DNA from: Streptomyces sp. NBC_01275
Lineage (GTDB): Bacteria; Actinomycetota; Actinomycetes; Streptomycetales; Streptomycetaceae
DNA length: 64,000 nt
NCBI RefSeq assembly: GCF_026340655.1
Contig: NZ_JAPEOZ010000001.1
Coordinates: 1,116,001 to 1,180,000, forward strand
Reading direction: 5' to 3'
The notes under the pieces were generated by a model that saw nothing but the letters and a program-made list of their open reading frames with translations, was not told where the DNA came from and did not search any database. The position numbers were made by a program, and so were the translations under genes. Below, piece by piece: positions 25,238 through 33,871 of this stretch (within the stretch, counting starts at the first letter, position 1; each line of letters opens with the position of its first letter).

Positions 25238-25792
25238 CTAAGGAAGCGATCCCGGCCGGCGCCAAGTCGCTCGCGTTGCTTGACGCATCAGTCTCCGCTT
25301 GCGCCAGCCCGTCACGCGATCCGCGTACACGCGTCCCTCCAAGTGATCCGCCTCATGCTGCAAGCATCTGGCGAAGAACCCCGTGCCGTGGATCGTCACC
25401 GGCTCGCCGGTCGTCGTGAAGCCCTCGATCACCGCGTGGTCGTAGCGTTCCGTCGCCGCCTCCAGGCCCGGGAGGGAGAGGCAGCCCTCGGGGCCGCGCA
25501 GGACGACGCCGTCCGTCTCGACCAGTCTCGGGTTCACCACATGCCCCAGGTGACGGACGTCCTCGTCGTCGGGGCAGTCGTACACGAAGACCCGCAGGGG
25601 CTCGCCGACCTGGTTCGCGGCGAGGCCCACGCCCTGGGCCGCGTACATCGTGGCGAACATGTCCTCGACGAGACGGGCGAGTTCGGGGCCGAAGTCGGTG
25701 ACCTCGCGGCAGGGCGCCCCGAGAATCGGGTCGCCGAGCAGACTGAGGGGCCGGACGCGCCCGTGGGCGCCCGGGATGGAGCCGTGTCGCAT
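25238..25792 (-). CDS. def: Peptide deformylase
   Basis: This encodes a 184-residue peptide deformylase. All three motifs are intact: motif 1 GVGLAANQVG, motif 2 EGCLSLPG (metal-ligand Cys) and motif 3 QHEADHLEG (two metal-ligand His and the catalytic Glu). It removes the formyl group from the N-terminal Met of new proteins. The ATG at 25792 gives the start MRHGSIPGAHGRVRPLSLLGDPIL; no Shine-Dalgarno is visible. Streptomyces normally have several deformylases, and this one stands beside murT and gatD but on the other strand. The last residues (WRKRRLMRQATRATWRRPG) form a basic tail. Confidence 0.93.
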   Translation of the reverse strand: MRHGSIPGAHGRVRPLSLLGDPILGAPCREVTDFGPELARLVEDMFATMYAAQGVGLAANQVGEPLRVFVYDCPDDEDVRHLGHVVNPRLVETDGVVLRGPEGCLSLPGLEAATERYDHAVIEGFTTTGEPVTIHGTGFFARCLQHEADHLEGRVYADRVTGWRKRRLMRQATRATWRRPGSLP

Positions 25793-25950
25793 GGCGGCAA
25801 GGGTACGGTCATTTCTGACACGCGCATGCCGTACGCGGGCGTGAGAAGGTGCCGGGATTCGGGAGTGCGAATGGATCTCGATAGGCTGACCCCCTACCAC
25901 GTTGCCGTACGGCAGAGGCGCGGCGCGTACGCAAGGAGGATCGAGAACTG

Positions 25951-27189
25951 ATGGCAGGCAACTCGGACCCGCTCACGCCGCGGGCCAAGATCGCCGTGAC
26001 CGCCGGCAAGGCGGTCGCAGCGGCGTCGCGCGCCGCGGGACGCGGCAGCGGATCGGTGATCGGCGGCCGGGTGGCGCTCAAACTCGACCCCGACCTGCTC
26101 GCGCGGCTCGCCCAGAGCCTGGACGTCGTGCTCGTCTCGGCGACCAACGGCAAGACCACGACGACGCGACTGATCGCCGAGGCGCTGCAGGCCGCAGGAC
26201 CGGTCGTGTCCAACGCGCTCGGCGCCAACATGCCGGCCGGCATCACCTCGGCCCTCGCGGGCGGCTCCGAGGCCCGCTACGGCGTGATCGAGGTCGACGA
26301 GAAGTACCTCGCGGGCGTGGCCCGGGACACCGCCCCCAAGTGCATCGCCCTGCTCAACCTCTCCCGCGACCAGCTGGACCGCGCCGCCGAGACCCGCATG
26401 CTCGCGGAGAACTGGCGCGAGGGGCTCGCCGGTTCCAAGGCCGTCATCGTCGCCAACGCCGACGACCCGCTGGTGGTGTGGGCCGCGTCCTCCTCCCCCA
26501 ACGTGATCTGGGTCGCCGCCGGGCAGATGTGGAAGGACGACGCCTGGTCCTGCCCGTCGTGCGGCGGCGTGATGCAGCGCCCCGGCGACGACTGGTTCTG
26601 CGGCGAGTGCGGCTTCCGCCGGCCCACGCCGAGCTGGGCGCTCAGCGGCGACCACGTCCTCGACCCGCACGGCTCGGCCTGGCCGATCCACCTCCAGCTG
26701 CCGGGCCGCGCCAACAAGGCCAACGCCGCCTCCTCGGCCGCCGTGGCCGCCGTGTTCGGCGTGCCGCCGCAGGTCGCCCTGGAGCGCATGTACCAGGTGC
26801 AGGCCGTCGCCGGACGCTACGACGTCGTCCAGTTCATGCAGCGCGATCTGCGACTGCTGCTCGCGAAGAACCCGGCGGGCTGGCTCGAGACGTTCAGCCT
26901 GATCGACCCGCCGCCCACCCCGGTCATCCTCTCGGTGAACGCGCGCGGCGCCGACGGCACGGACACCTCCTGGCTGTGGGACGTCGACTACACGCGGCTG
27001 ACCGGCCACCCGATCTTCGTCCTGGGCGACCGCAAGCTGGACCTCGCGGTGCGGCTGGAGGTCGCCAACCAGCACTTCCAGGTGTGCGAGAGCCTCGACC
27101 AGGCCGTGCAGCTGGCGCCGCCCGGCCGCATCGAGGTCATCGCGAACTACACCGCCTTCCAGGACCTGCGCCGCCGCGTCGGCAACTGA
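25951..27189 (+). CDS. murT: Lipid II isoglutaminyl synthase, MurT subunit
   Basis: This encodes the 412-residue ATP-binding subunit of lipid II amidating enzyme. It is a Mur ligase-like protein: SATNGKTTTTRLIAEAL is the ATP loop, and SRDQLDRAAE and NADDPLVVW follow. A MurT-specific insertion holds a Cys4 zinc ribbon (CPSC about 200, CGEC about 217). The C-terminal DUF1727-type domain is IFVLGDRKLDLAVRLEVA. With GatD it converts the D-Glu of lipid II stem peptide to D-isoglutamine using glutamine. It is followed by gatD after 35 bases, so the two form an operon. It starts after AAGGAGG. Confidence 0.95.
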   Translation: MAGNSDPLTPRAKIAVTAGKAVAAASRAAGRGSGSVIGGRVALKLDPDLLARLAQSLDVVLVSATNGKTTTTRLIAEALQAAGPVVSNALGANMPAGITSALAGGSEARYGVIEVDEKYLAGVARDTAPKCIALLNLSRDQLDRAAETRMLAENWREGLAGSKAVIVANADDPLVVWAASSSPNVIWVAAGQMWKDDAWSCPSCGGVMQRPGDDWFCGECGFRRPTPSWALSGDHVLDPHGSAWPIHLQLPGRANKANAASSAAVAAVFGVPPQVALERMYQVQAVAGRYDVVQFMQRDLRLLLAKNPAGWLETFSLIDPPPTPVILSVNARGADGTDTSWLWDVDYTRLTGHPIFVLGDRKLDLAVRLEVANQHFQVCESLDQAVQLAPPGRIEVIANYTAFQDLRRRVGN

Positions 27190-27224
27190 GCCCTGAGCAA
27201 CCGACCAACAAGGACGACGACTTC

Positions 27225-27953
27225 ATGAGCGACAACAGTCTGCGGATCGTCTGGATCTACCCGGACCTGCTCAGCACGTACGGCGACCAGGGCAACGTCC
27301 TGGTCGTCGAGCGCCGGGCGCGGCAGCGCGGCCTCGACGTGGCGCGGCTCGACGTGCGCAGCGACCAGCCGATCCCGACCTCCGGCGACATCTACTTCAT
27401 CGGCGGCGGCGAGGACCGTCCGCAGCGGCTGGCGGCCGAGCGGCTGCGCCGCGACGGGCATCTGTACCAGGCGGTGCAGAACGGCGCGATCGTGTTCGCG
27501 GTGTGCGCCGGGTACCAGATCCTGGGCCACGAGTTCGTCAACGACCTCGGCCAGCGCGAGCCCGGTCTCGGTCTGCTGGACGTGACCACGACCCGCGGCG
27601 AGGGCGAGCGGTGCGTCGGCGACGTCCTCGCGGACATCGACCCGCGCCTGGGCCTGCCCCCGCTGACCGGCTTCGAGAACCACCAGGGCGTCACCCACCT
27701 CGGCCCGACCGCCCGCCCGCTGGCCCGGGTCCAGATCGGCAAGGGCAACGGCACCGGCGACGGCACGGAGGGCGCGTACAACGACACCGTGTTCGGCACG
27801 TACATGCACGGGCCGGTGCTCGCCCGCAACCCGCTGATCGCGGACCTGCTGCTGAAGCTGGCCCTCGATGTGAACGCGCTGCCGCCGAGCGACGACCGGT
27901 GGTACGAGGCGCTGCGCAATGAGCGCATCGCCGCCGCGCAGCAGCCCGCGTGA
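27225..27953 (+). CDS. gatD: Lipid II isoglutaminyl synthase, GatD glutaminase subunit
   Basis: This encodes a 242-residue class I-like glutaminase of the CobB/CobQ type. The nucleophile is in IVFAVCAGYQILGHEF (Cys near 94). The catalytic His is in GTYMHGPVLARNP near residue 189. YPDLLSTYGDQGNVLVVERRA opens the domain as in GatD. It provides ammonia to MurT for amidation of lipid II. The ATG follows AAGGA. The gene ends in an alanine/glutamine tail. Coupling to murT makes the function secure. Confidence 0.94.
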   Translation: MSDNSLRIVWIYPDLLSTYGDQGNVLVVERRARQRGLDVARLDVRSDQPIPTSGDIYFIGGGEDRPQRLAAERLRRDGHLYQAVQNGAIVFAVCAGYQILGHEFVNDLGQREPGLGLLDVTTTRGEGERCVGDVLADIDPRLGLPPLTGFENHQGVTHLGPTARPLARVQIGKGNGTGDGTEGAYNDTVFGTYMHGPVLARNPLIADLLLKLALDVNALPPSDDRWYEALRNERIAAAQQPA

Positions 27954-27990
27954 GCACCGCCGGACGGCCGGCCTGCGCGACCTGTGTGTT

Positions 27991-28046
27991 CACCTGCTTT
28001 TCAGAGTGCCGTCAGCAGCCCGTCTGACGGTGCATCCGCACAGGTG
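27991..28046 (+). other. Structured intergenic region between gatD and pfkA
   Basis: An inner hairpin CCGTCAG / CTGACGG (28009-28015 and 28024-28030, loop of 8) is nested within the complementary pair CACCTG (27991-27996) / CAGGTG (28041-28046). It could be a terminator for murT-gatD or part of the pfkA leader. The 217-base gap otherwise shows no gene. Confidence 0.45.
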
Positions 28047-28170
28047 AGCAGGCACGTCCAGCAGGCGGACGCGTGCTACGGCCCCGCCCCCTCGTGCCGC
28101 TAGGGTGGCGGGGATTCGAGCCGGACAGCGTGGTCCGGACCGGCCCACGTGGAGAAGGTTGTTTCGGGCT

Positions 28171-29196
28171 ATGCGCATTGGTGTCCTCACGTCCGGCGGC
28201 GACTGCCCCGGCCTGAACGCCGTCATCCGGTCTGTCGTGCACCGCGCCGTGGCCGACCACGGCGACGAGGTCATCGGCTTCCGGGACGGCTGGAAGGGCC
28301 TCCTGGAGTGCGACTACCTCAAGCTCGACCTCGACGCGGTGGGCGGCATCCTCGCCCGCGGCGGCACGATCCTCGGCTCCTCCCGGGTCCAGCCCTCGCA
28401 GCTGCGGGACGGCGTGGAGCGGGCCCGGGGCCATGTCGAGGAGCTCGGGCTCGACGCGATCATCCCCATCGGCGGTGAGGGCACGCTCAAGGCGGCCCGG
28501 CTGATGGCGGACAGCGGGCTGCCGATCGTGGGCGTCCCGAAGACCATCGACAACGACATCGCGGTCACCGACGTCACCTTCGGCTTCGACACCGCGGTGG
28601 GCGTCGCGACCGAGGCGCTGGACCGGCTGAAGACCACCGCCGAGTCCCACCAGCGGGTCCTCGTCGTCGAGGTCATGGGCCGCCACACCGGCTGGATAGC
28701 GCTGCACTCCGGCATGGCGGCGGGCGCCCACGCCATCGTCGTGCCGGAACGGCCCTTCGACATCGAGGAGCTGGCCGCGCGGGTCGGCGCGCGGTTCGAG
28801 GCGGGGAAGCGGTTCGCGATCGTCGTCGCGGCGGAGGGGGCCAAGCCGCAGGCCGGTTCCATGGCCTTCGACGAGGGCGCGAAGGACGTCTACGGGCATG
28901 AGCGGTTCGCCGGGATCGCCCGGCAGCTCTCCATCGAGCTGGAGTCGCGCCTCGGCAAGGAGGCCCGGCCGGTGATTCTGGGGCATGTGCAGCGGGGTGG
29001 GACGCCGACGGCGTACGACCGCGTGCTCGCCACCCGGTTCGGGTGGCATGCGGTGGAGGCCGTGCACCGGGGTGAGTTCGGACAGATGACGGCCCTGCGC
29101 GGGACGGACATCGTGATGGTGCCGCTGGCGGAGGCCGTGGAGACGCTGAAGACGGTCCCGGAGGACCGGTACGCCGAAGCCGAGTGCGTGCTCTAG
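28171..29196 (+). CDS. pfkA: ATP-dependent 6-phosphofructokinase
   Basis: This encodes a 341-residue phosphofructokinase. Key blocks are MRIGVLTSGGDCPGLNAVIR (nucleotide loop), PIGGEGTLKAA (the GGEGT form seen in actinobacterial enzymes), VGVPKTIDNDIAVTDVTFGFDTAV (substrate and catalytic Asp), EVMGRHTGWIALHSGMAAGA and VILGHVQRGGTPTAYDR. It phosphorylates fructose 6-phosphate in glycolysis. Streptomyces carry multiple pfkA copies, and this is one of them. The ATG at 28171 gives the canonical N-terminus. A terminator hairpin follows at 29216-29245. Confidence 0.95.
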   Translation: MRIGVLTSGGDCPGLNAVIRSVVHRAVADHGDEVIGFRDGWKGLLECDYLKLDLDAVGGILARGGTILGSSRVQPSQLRDGVERARGHVEELGLDAIIPIGGEGTLKAARLMADSGLPIVGVPKTIDNDIAVTDVTFGFDTAVGVATEALDRLKTTAESHQRVLVVEVMGRHTGWIALHSGMAAGAHAIVVPERPFDIEELAARVGARFEAGKRFAIVVAAEGAKPQAGSMAFDEGAKDVYGHERFAGIARQLSIELESRLGKEARPVILGHVQRGGTPTAYDRVLATRFGWHAVEAVHRGEFGQMTALRGTDIVMVPLAEAVETLKTVPEDRYAEAECVL

Positions 29197-29215
29197 CCGT
29201 ACGAGGTCGTACGCC

Positions 29216-29245
29216 CGCCCCCGGTGACAGGAGTCGCCGGGGGCG
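29216..29245 (+). terminator. Terminator of pfkA
   Basis: A 9-bp stem CGCCCCCGG / CCGGGGGCG with a 12-base loop lies 20 bases after the pfkA stop, followed by GTTCT. It separates pfkA from the ctaG-like gene. Confidence 0.7.
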
Positions 29246-29305
29246 GTTCTAGTCTTGTGGGCGGCAGGAAACGTACAACCCCCCACGAATCAGGAGTCGC
29301 CCACC

Positions 29306-30256
29306 ATGGATCACAGCGGGCACGGCATGACCATGGATCTGCCGCCGTTCACGCTGGGGCGGGGGCTTCAGTGGTCGGCGGACCCGTTCTTCCTCGTCGC
29401 CTGTCTGGTGGGGCTCGGGCTGTACGGGTGGGGGGTGCTGCGGCTGCGGCGGCGCGGGGACGCGTGGCCGGTCGGGCGGACGGTGTCGTACGTCGTCGGC
29501 GTGCTGACCGTCATGCTCGTGATGTGCACCCGGCTGAACGACTACGGGATGGTCATGTTCAGCGTGCACATGGTGCAGCACATGGTCATCAGCATGCTGT
29601 CGCCGATCCTCGTCCTGCTCGGCGCCCCCATGACGCTCGCGCTGCGGGCGCTGCCGGCCGCCGGAAGGGGGCGCAAGGGGCCGCGTGAGGTGCTGCTGAT
29701 GTTCCTGCACAGCCGGTACATGCGGATCGTCACGCATCCGGCGTTCACCATCCCGCTGTTCATCGCGAGCCTGTACGCGCTGTACTTCACGCCGATCTTC
29801 GACTTCCTGATGGGCTCCAAGGCGGGGCACCTCGCGATGATGGTGCACTTCCTCGCGGTCGGCGTCGTGTTCTTCTGGCCGATCATCGGCGTGGACCCGG
29901 GGCCGAACCGGCCGGGCTATCTGATGCGGATGCTGGAGCTGTTCGCGGGCATGCCGTTCCACGCGTTCTTCGGGATCGCGCTGATGATGGCGTCGCAGCC
30001 GATGGTGAAGACGTTCGAGAACCCGTCCCCCTCGCTCGGCATCGACGCACTGTCCGACCAGAACGCGGCGGGCGGCATCGCCTGGGCGTTCAGCGAGATC
30101 CCGTCGGTGCTGGTGCTGATCGCGCTGCTGTTCCAGTGGTACGGCTCCGAACAGCGGCAGGCCAAGCGTCAGGACCGGGCCGCCGACCGCGACGGCGACA
30201 AGGAGCTGGAGGCGTACAACGCCTATCTTGCGTCGCTCTCCGCACGCGGACGCTGA
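29306..30256 (+). CDS. CtaG-like (caa3-type) cytochrome c oxidase assembly protein
   Basis: This encodes a 316-residue integral membrane protein with about seven helices. It begins MDHSGHGMTMDLPPF, a His/Met-rich segment that may bind copper. The caa3_CtaG pattern includes MFSVHMVQHMVISMLSPILVLLGAP, HPAFTIPLFIASLYALYFTPIFDF, HLAMMVHFLAVGVVFFWPIIGVDPGP and FHAFFGIALM. It delivers copper to, or assembles, the heme-copper oxidase in the membrane. It starts after AGGAG. The next gene, a 56-residue membrane protein, follows after 61 bases. Confidence 0.9.
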   Translation: MDHSGHGMTMDLPPFTLGRGLQWSADPFFLVACLVGLGLYGWGVLRLRRRGDAWPVGRTVSYVVGVLTVMLVMCTRLNDYGMVMFSVHMVQHMVISMLSPILVLLGAPMTLALRALPAAGRGRKGPREVLLMFLHSRYMRIVTHPAFTIPLFIASLYALYFTPIFDFLMGSKAGHLAMMVHFLAVGVVFFWPIIGVDPGPNRPGYLMRMLELFAGMPFHAFFGIALMMASQPMVKTFENPSPSLGIDALSDQNAAGGIAWAFSEIPSVLVLIALLFQWYGSEQRQAKRQDRAADRDGDKELEAYNAYLASLSARGR

Positions 30257-30279
30257 ACCCGGGGCACCATGGAGGGGGA

Positions 30280-30299
30280 ACCGCCCTGCCCGGGGCGGT
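30280..30299 (+). terminator. Weak hairpin between ctaG-like gene and small ORF
   Basis: The 7-bp inverted repeat ACCGCCC / GGGCGGT has a 6-base loop and overlaps the approach to the next Shine-Dalgarno (GAGGAGG at 30303). It may attenuate read-through or mask initiation. Confidence 0.35.
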
Positions 30300-30317
30300 C
30301 CTGAGGAGGGTGTCGCG

Positions 30318-30488
30318 ATGGCCGGTTCCACGGACAGCTCCACGAAGACCATGGGGGTGCTCACCGTCGGCGGACTCGTCGTGGTGACCGCCTACACGGT
30401 GGCGCTCGGCAGCAACGGCTGGCTGTGGTTCGGCTGGGTCGTGCTCGGGCTGATCACTCTCGCGATGATCGTGATGCGTACGACGTGA
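30318..30488 (+). CDS. Small membrane protein
   Basis: This encodes 56 residues after a strong GAGGAGGG Shine-Dalgarno. A polar N-terminus (MAGSTDSSTKTMG) is followed by two hydrophobic segments (VLTVGGLVVVTAYTVAL and WLWFGWVVLGLITLAMIVM) and a short Arg-Thr end. It is conserved-looking and sits just after the ctaG-like gene, so it may help in oxidase assembly, but nothing in it proves this. Confidence 0.75.
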   Translation: MAGSTDSSTKTMGVLTVGGLVVVTAYTVALGSNGWLWFGWVVLGLITLAMIVMRTT

Positions 30489-30509
30489 GGCCCGCCCGGG
30501 GGTGAGCTG

Positions 30510-31715
30510 TCAGCCGGGGGTGAGGCGGGCCGCCGAGTGCACGCCCGGCTGGTACTTCGGGAGCCGGGCGGTGATCTTCATGCCCGCGCCCAGGGCGGTC
30601 TCGATGACCAGGCCGTAGTCGTCGCCGTACACCTGGCGGAGCCGGTCGTCGACGTTGGACAGGCCGATGCCGCCGGAGGGGCTGACCTCGCCGTCCAGGA
30701 TGCGGCGCAGCAGGACCGGGTCCATGCCGGTCCCGTCGTCCTCGATGACGACCAGGGCCTCGGCGCCCGCGTCCTGGGCGGTGATCTGGATGTGACAGGT
30801 GCCCGCCTTGCCCTCCAGACCGTGCTTCACGGCGTTCTCGACGAGCGGCTGGAGGCAGAGGAAGGGCAGGGTCACCGGGAGGACCTCCGGGGCGATCTGC
30901 AGGGTGACGGCCAGCCGGTCGCCGAAGCGGGCCCGGACCAGCGCCAGGTAGTGGTCGATGGCGTGCAGTTCGTCGGCGAGGGTGGTGAAGTCGCCGTGCC
31001 GGCGGAACGAGTAGCGGGTGAAGTCGGCGAACTCCAGGAGCAGCTCTCGGGCGCGTTCGGGGTCGGTGCGGACGAAGGACGCGATCACGGCCAGCGAGTT
31101 GAAGATGAAGTGCGGGGAGATCTGGGCGCGCAGGGCCTTGATCTCCGCCTCGATCAGTTTCGTACGGGACTGGTCGAGATCCGCCAGCTCCAGCTGGACG
31201 CTCACCCAGCGGGCGACCTCCCCCGCGGCGCGGACCAGGACCGCCGACTCGCGGGGGGCGCAGGCGACGAGGGCGCCGTGCACCCGGTCGTCGACGGTGA
31301 GCGGGGCGACCACGGCCCAGCGGACCGGGCAGTCGGCGTGCTCGCAGGTGAGCCGGAACGCCTCGCCCCGGCCGCTCTCCAGCGGGCCCGCGAGCCGTTC
31401 CATGATCTCGGTGCGGTGATGCGAGCCCACCCCGTCCCAGGCCAGCACCTCCTTCTGGTCGGTCAGGCACAGGGCGTCGGTGCCGAGCAGGGTGCGCAGC
31501 CGGCGGGCCGACCTGCGGGCCGTCTCCTCGGTCAGGCCCGCCCTGAGCGGGGGCGCGGCGAGGGAGGCGGTGTGCAGGGTCTGGAAGGTGGCGTGCTCGA
31601 CGGGTGTGCCGAGGCCGCCGAGGCTCTCGGGGCGGGCGGTGCGTCGGCCCAGCCAGAAGCCGGCGGCCAGGAAGGGGAGGATCGCGATGCACAGGCCCGC
31701 GAGGAAGCCGCTCAT
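30510..31715 (-). CDS. LytS-type sensor histidine kinase
   Basis: This encodes a 401-residue kinase. It has one N-terminal membrane helix (LAGLCIAILPFLAAGFWLG), a GAF-like sensory region (about 60-190), then the His_kinase domain with phospho-acceptor His in RAQISPHFIFNSLAVIASF (near 207). The ATPase domain has LVENAVKHGLE, VIEDDGTGMD and SGGIGLSNVDDRL. It belongs to the LytS/YpdA/BtsS branch and pairs with the LytTR regulator of the same operon. Its ATG overlaps the symporter stop (ATGA), so it is the last gene. Ligand sensing probably involves a carboxylate handled by the symporter. Confidence 0.92.
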   Translation of the reverse strand: MSGFLAGLCIAILPFLAAGFWLGRRTARPESLGGLGTPVEHATFQTLHTASLAAPPLRAGLTEETARRSARRLRTLLGTDALCLTDQKEVLAWDGVGSHHRTEIMERLAGPLESGRGEAFRLTCEHADCPVRWAVVAPLTVDDRVHGALVACAPRESAVLVRAAGEVARWVSVQLELADLDQSRTKLIEAEIKALRAQISPHFIFNSLAVIASFVRTDPERARELLLEFADFTRYSFRRHGDFTTLADELHAIDHYLALVRARFGDRLAVTLQIAPEVLPVTLPFLCLQPLVENAVKHGLEGKAGTCHIQITAQDAGAEALVVIEDDGTGMDPVLLRRILDGEVSPSGGIGLSNVDDRLRQVYGDDYGLVIETALGAGMKITARLPKYQPGVHSAARLTPG

Positions 31716-33511
31716 GTCCTCACCTCGCCGGACCGTTCGCCCGGCCGCTCGCCGGACCGTTCGCCCGGCCGTTCGGTGGGCCGTTCGGTGACCCGCTCGC
31801 CCGGCCGCTCAGTGGCTCGCAGCGCCTCCGGCAGGTGGAAGCGGGCCAGGATCGCCGCGGTGCCGGCCGGGACCCGGCCCGGGGTGGCCAGGGACACCAG
31901 GATCATGGTGAGGAACCCCAGCGGCACGGACCACAGCGCGGGCCAGGCGAGCAGCGCGTGCAGACCGCCCGTGCCGGGCAGGCCCGCCATGGTCGCGGCG
32001 ACGGCGACGAACGCGGACCCGCCGCCCACCAGCATGCCGGCGGCCGCGCCGGGCGGGGTGAGCCGGCGCCACCAGATGCCGAGGACCAGCAGCGGGCAGA
32101 ACGAGGACGCCGACACCGCGAAGGCCAGCCCCACCGCGTCGGCCACCGGCAGCCCGCCCACCAGCAGGCTCCCGGCGAGGGGGACGGCCATGGCGAGGCC
32201 GGTGCCGAGCCGGAAGTGCCGTACGCCGCGGGCCGGCAGGACGTCCTGGGTGAGCACGCCGGCCACGGCCATGGTGAGCCCCGAGGCGGTGGACAGGAAC
32301 GCGGCGAACGCGCCCCCGGCGACCAGCGCGCCCAGCAGATCGCCGCCGAGGCCGCCGATCACCCGGTCGGGCAGCAGCAGGACGGCCGCGTCGGCGTCTG
32401 CGGTGAGGGCCAGCTCGGGGGCGTAGAGGCGGCCGAGGGCGCCGTAGACGGGCGGGAGGAGGTAGAAGACGCCGATCAGGGCGAGGACGGCGACCGTGGT
32501 GCGGCGGGCGGCGACTCCGTGCGGGCTGGTGTAGAAGCGGACGACGACGTGCGGCAGGCCCATGGTGCCGAGGAAGGTGGCGAGGATCAGCCCGTACGTG
32601 GCGTACAGCGGGCGTTCCTCGCGGCCGGCGGCCAGGGAGGTGGACATGCCGCCGTTGCCGCCGCGCTCGGCGGTGGGGACGGCGGCGCCCCGCGCGAAGG
32701 TGAGGCGGGTGCCGTGCTCGATGCGGTGGGCGCCGGCGGGCAGCCGGAGCACGGCGTCGGTGTACCGGCGGCCGTCGACCGTGCCGTCCACCGTCACGGT
32801 CAGGGGACTCTCCAGCCTGAGGTCGAGGGTGTCGTCGACGCGGACCGCCCGCTGCTCGCGGAAGGCGGCCGGCTCCTCGAAGGCGGGCCGGGGGGCTCCG
32901 TCGCCCTGCCAGGCGAGGACCAGGAAGAGGGCGGGGACCAGCAGGGCGGTGAGCTTGAGCCAGTACTGGAAGGCCTGCACGAAGGTGATGCTGCGCATGC
33001 CGCCCGCGGCGACGGTCGCGGTGACGACGACGGCGACGATCAGCCCGCCGAGGGAGTCGGGTGCGCCGGTGAGGACGGTCAACGTCAGCCCCGCGCCCTG
33101 GAGTTGGGGCAGCAGATAGAGCCAGCCCACGCCGACGACGAAGGCGCCGGCGAGCCGCCGCACCGCCTGGGAGGCGAGGCGGGCCTCGGCGAAGTCGGGG
33201 AGGGTGTAGGCGCCCGAGCGGCGCAGGGGGGCGGCGACGAACAGCAGCAGGACCAGGTATCCGGCGGTGTAGCCGACCGGGTACCAGAGCATGTCGGGGC
33301 CCTGGACGAGGACCAGTCCCGCGATGCCGAGGAAGGAGGCGGCCGAGAGGTACTCGCCGCTGATGGCGGCCGCGTTGAGGCGGGGGCCGACGGTGCGGGA
33401 GGCGACGTAGAAGTCGGAGGTGGTGCGGGAGATGCGCAGGCCGAACGCGCCGACGAGGACGGTCGCCACGACGACGAGGGCGACCGCGGGGACGGCGAAG
33501 GTGGAGTTCAC
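31712..33511 (-). CDS. Sodium/solute symporter (ActP/MctC-like)
   Basis: This encodes a 599-residue sodium:solute symporter with about 13 helices. Family motifs include FYVASRTVGPRLNAAAISGEYLSAASFLGIAGLV and AFAAFLSTASGLTMAVAGVLTQDV (sodium site), near relatives of ActP (acetate) and MctC (monocarboxylates). A hydrophilic insertion of about 100 residues (from AFEEPAAFREQRAVRVDD to AAGREERPLYATYG) lies in an outside loop, as in actinobacterial relatives. The C-terminal tail is a repeat (ERPGERVTERPTERPGERS...). The GTG start overlaps the upstream gene stop. It likely imports acetate, pyruvate or lactate. Confidence 0.9.
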   Translation of the reverse strand: MNSTFAVPAVALVVVATVLVGAFGLRISRTTSDFYVASRTVGPRLNAAAISGEYLSAASFLGIAGLVLVQGPDMLWYPVGYTAGYLVLLLFVAAPLRRSGAYTLPDFAEARLASQAVRRLAGAFVVGVGWLYLLPQLQGAGLTLTVLTGAPDSLGGLIVAVVVTATVAAGGMRSITFVQAFQYWLKLTALLVPALFLVLAWQGDGAPRPAFEEPAAFREQRAVRVDDTLDLRLESPLTVTVDGTVDGRRYTDAVLRLPAGAHRIEHGTRLTFARGAAVPTAERGGNGGMSTSLAAGREERPLYATYGLILATFLGTMGLPHVVVRFYTSPHGVAARRTTVAVLALIGVFYLLPPVYGALGRLYAPELALTADADAAVLLLPDRVIGGLGGDLLGALVAGGAFAAFLSTASGLTMAVAGVLTQDVLPARGVRHFRLGTGLAMAVPLAGSLLVGGLPVADAVGLAFAVSASSFCPLLVLGIWWRRLTPPGAAAGMLVGGGSAFVAVAATMAGLPGTGGLHALLAWPALWSVPLGFLTMILVSLATPGRVPAGTAAILARFHLPEALRATERPGERVTERPTERPGERSGERPGERSGEVRT

Positions 33512-33870
33512 CGGTCCTCGACCAGCCGGACGAAGTCCCGTTCGTTGCGTTCGGCGCGACGCACGTACCAGCGGGCCAGCAGGACCATGGGGAGGTAGAG
33601 GCAGAAGCCGAGGACGGCCCACTCCAGGCGGTGGGCGTCGGGCAGCGCCGCGAAGAGCAGGGGCAGCGGGCCCACGAGCAGGGCGAGCACCGCGCACACC
33701 GTGAGCGCGGCGCGCAGTTGGGAGCGCATCAGGGAGCGGACGTAGGTGTGGCCGAGGGTGGTCTGCTCGTCGATCTCGGTGCGCGGACGGTAGTAGCCGG
33801 AGGCACGCCGGGTGCGGCGGGGCCGGCCGGTGACGACTACGCGCCGCTCGACGGGGTCCTGGCTGGGCAC
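33508..33870 (-). CDS. Small two-helix membrane partner of the symporter
   Basis: This encodes 120 residues from a GTG preceded by GGAGAG. The N-terminal half is basic and polar (RRVVVTGRPRRTRRASGYYRPRTEIDEQTTLGHTYVRSLMR). It is followed by two membrane helices (AALTVCAVLALLVGPLPLLFAA and WAVLGFCLYLPMVLLARWYVRRAERNERDF). It lies between the response regulator and the symporter and overlaps the symporter start by four bases. Small DUF485-type proteins occupy this spot beside ActP, so it is probably the analogous accessory subunit. Confidence 0.8.
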   Translation of the reverse strand: MPSQDPVERRVVVTGRPRRTRRASGYYRPRTEIDEQTTLGHTYVRSLMRSQLRAALTVCAVLALLVGPLPLLFAALPDAHRLEWAVLGFCLYLPMVLLARWYVRRAERNERDFVRLVEDR

Positions 33871-33871
33871 G

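Noticed and set aside
26544..26620. Zinc-finger of a transposase or topoisomerase
   Set aside because: The Cys4 ribbon is the normal insertion of MurT proteins and lies inside a complete Mur-ligase-like frame followed by gatD.
31735..31805. Possible CRISPR-like or regulatory array
   Set aside because: Repeats are continuous, in frame and encode the ERPGER tail of the symporter.
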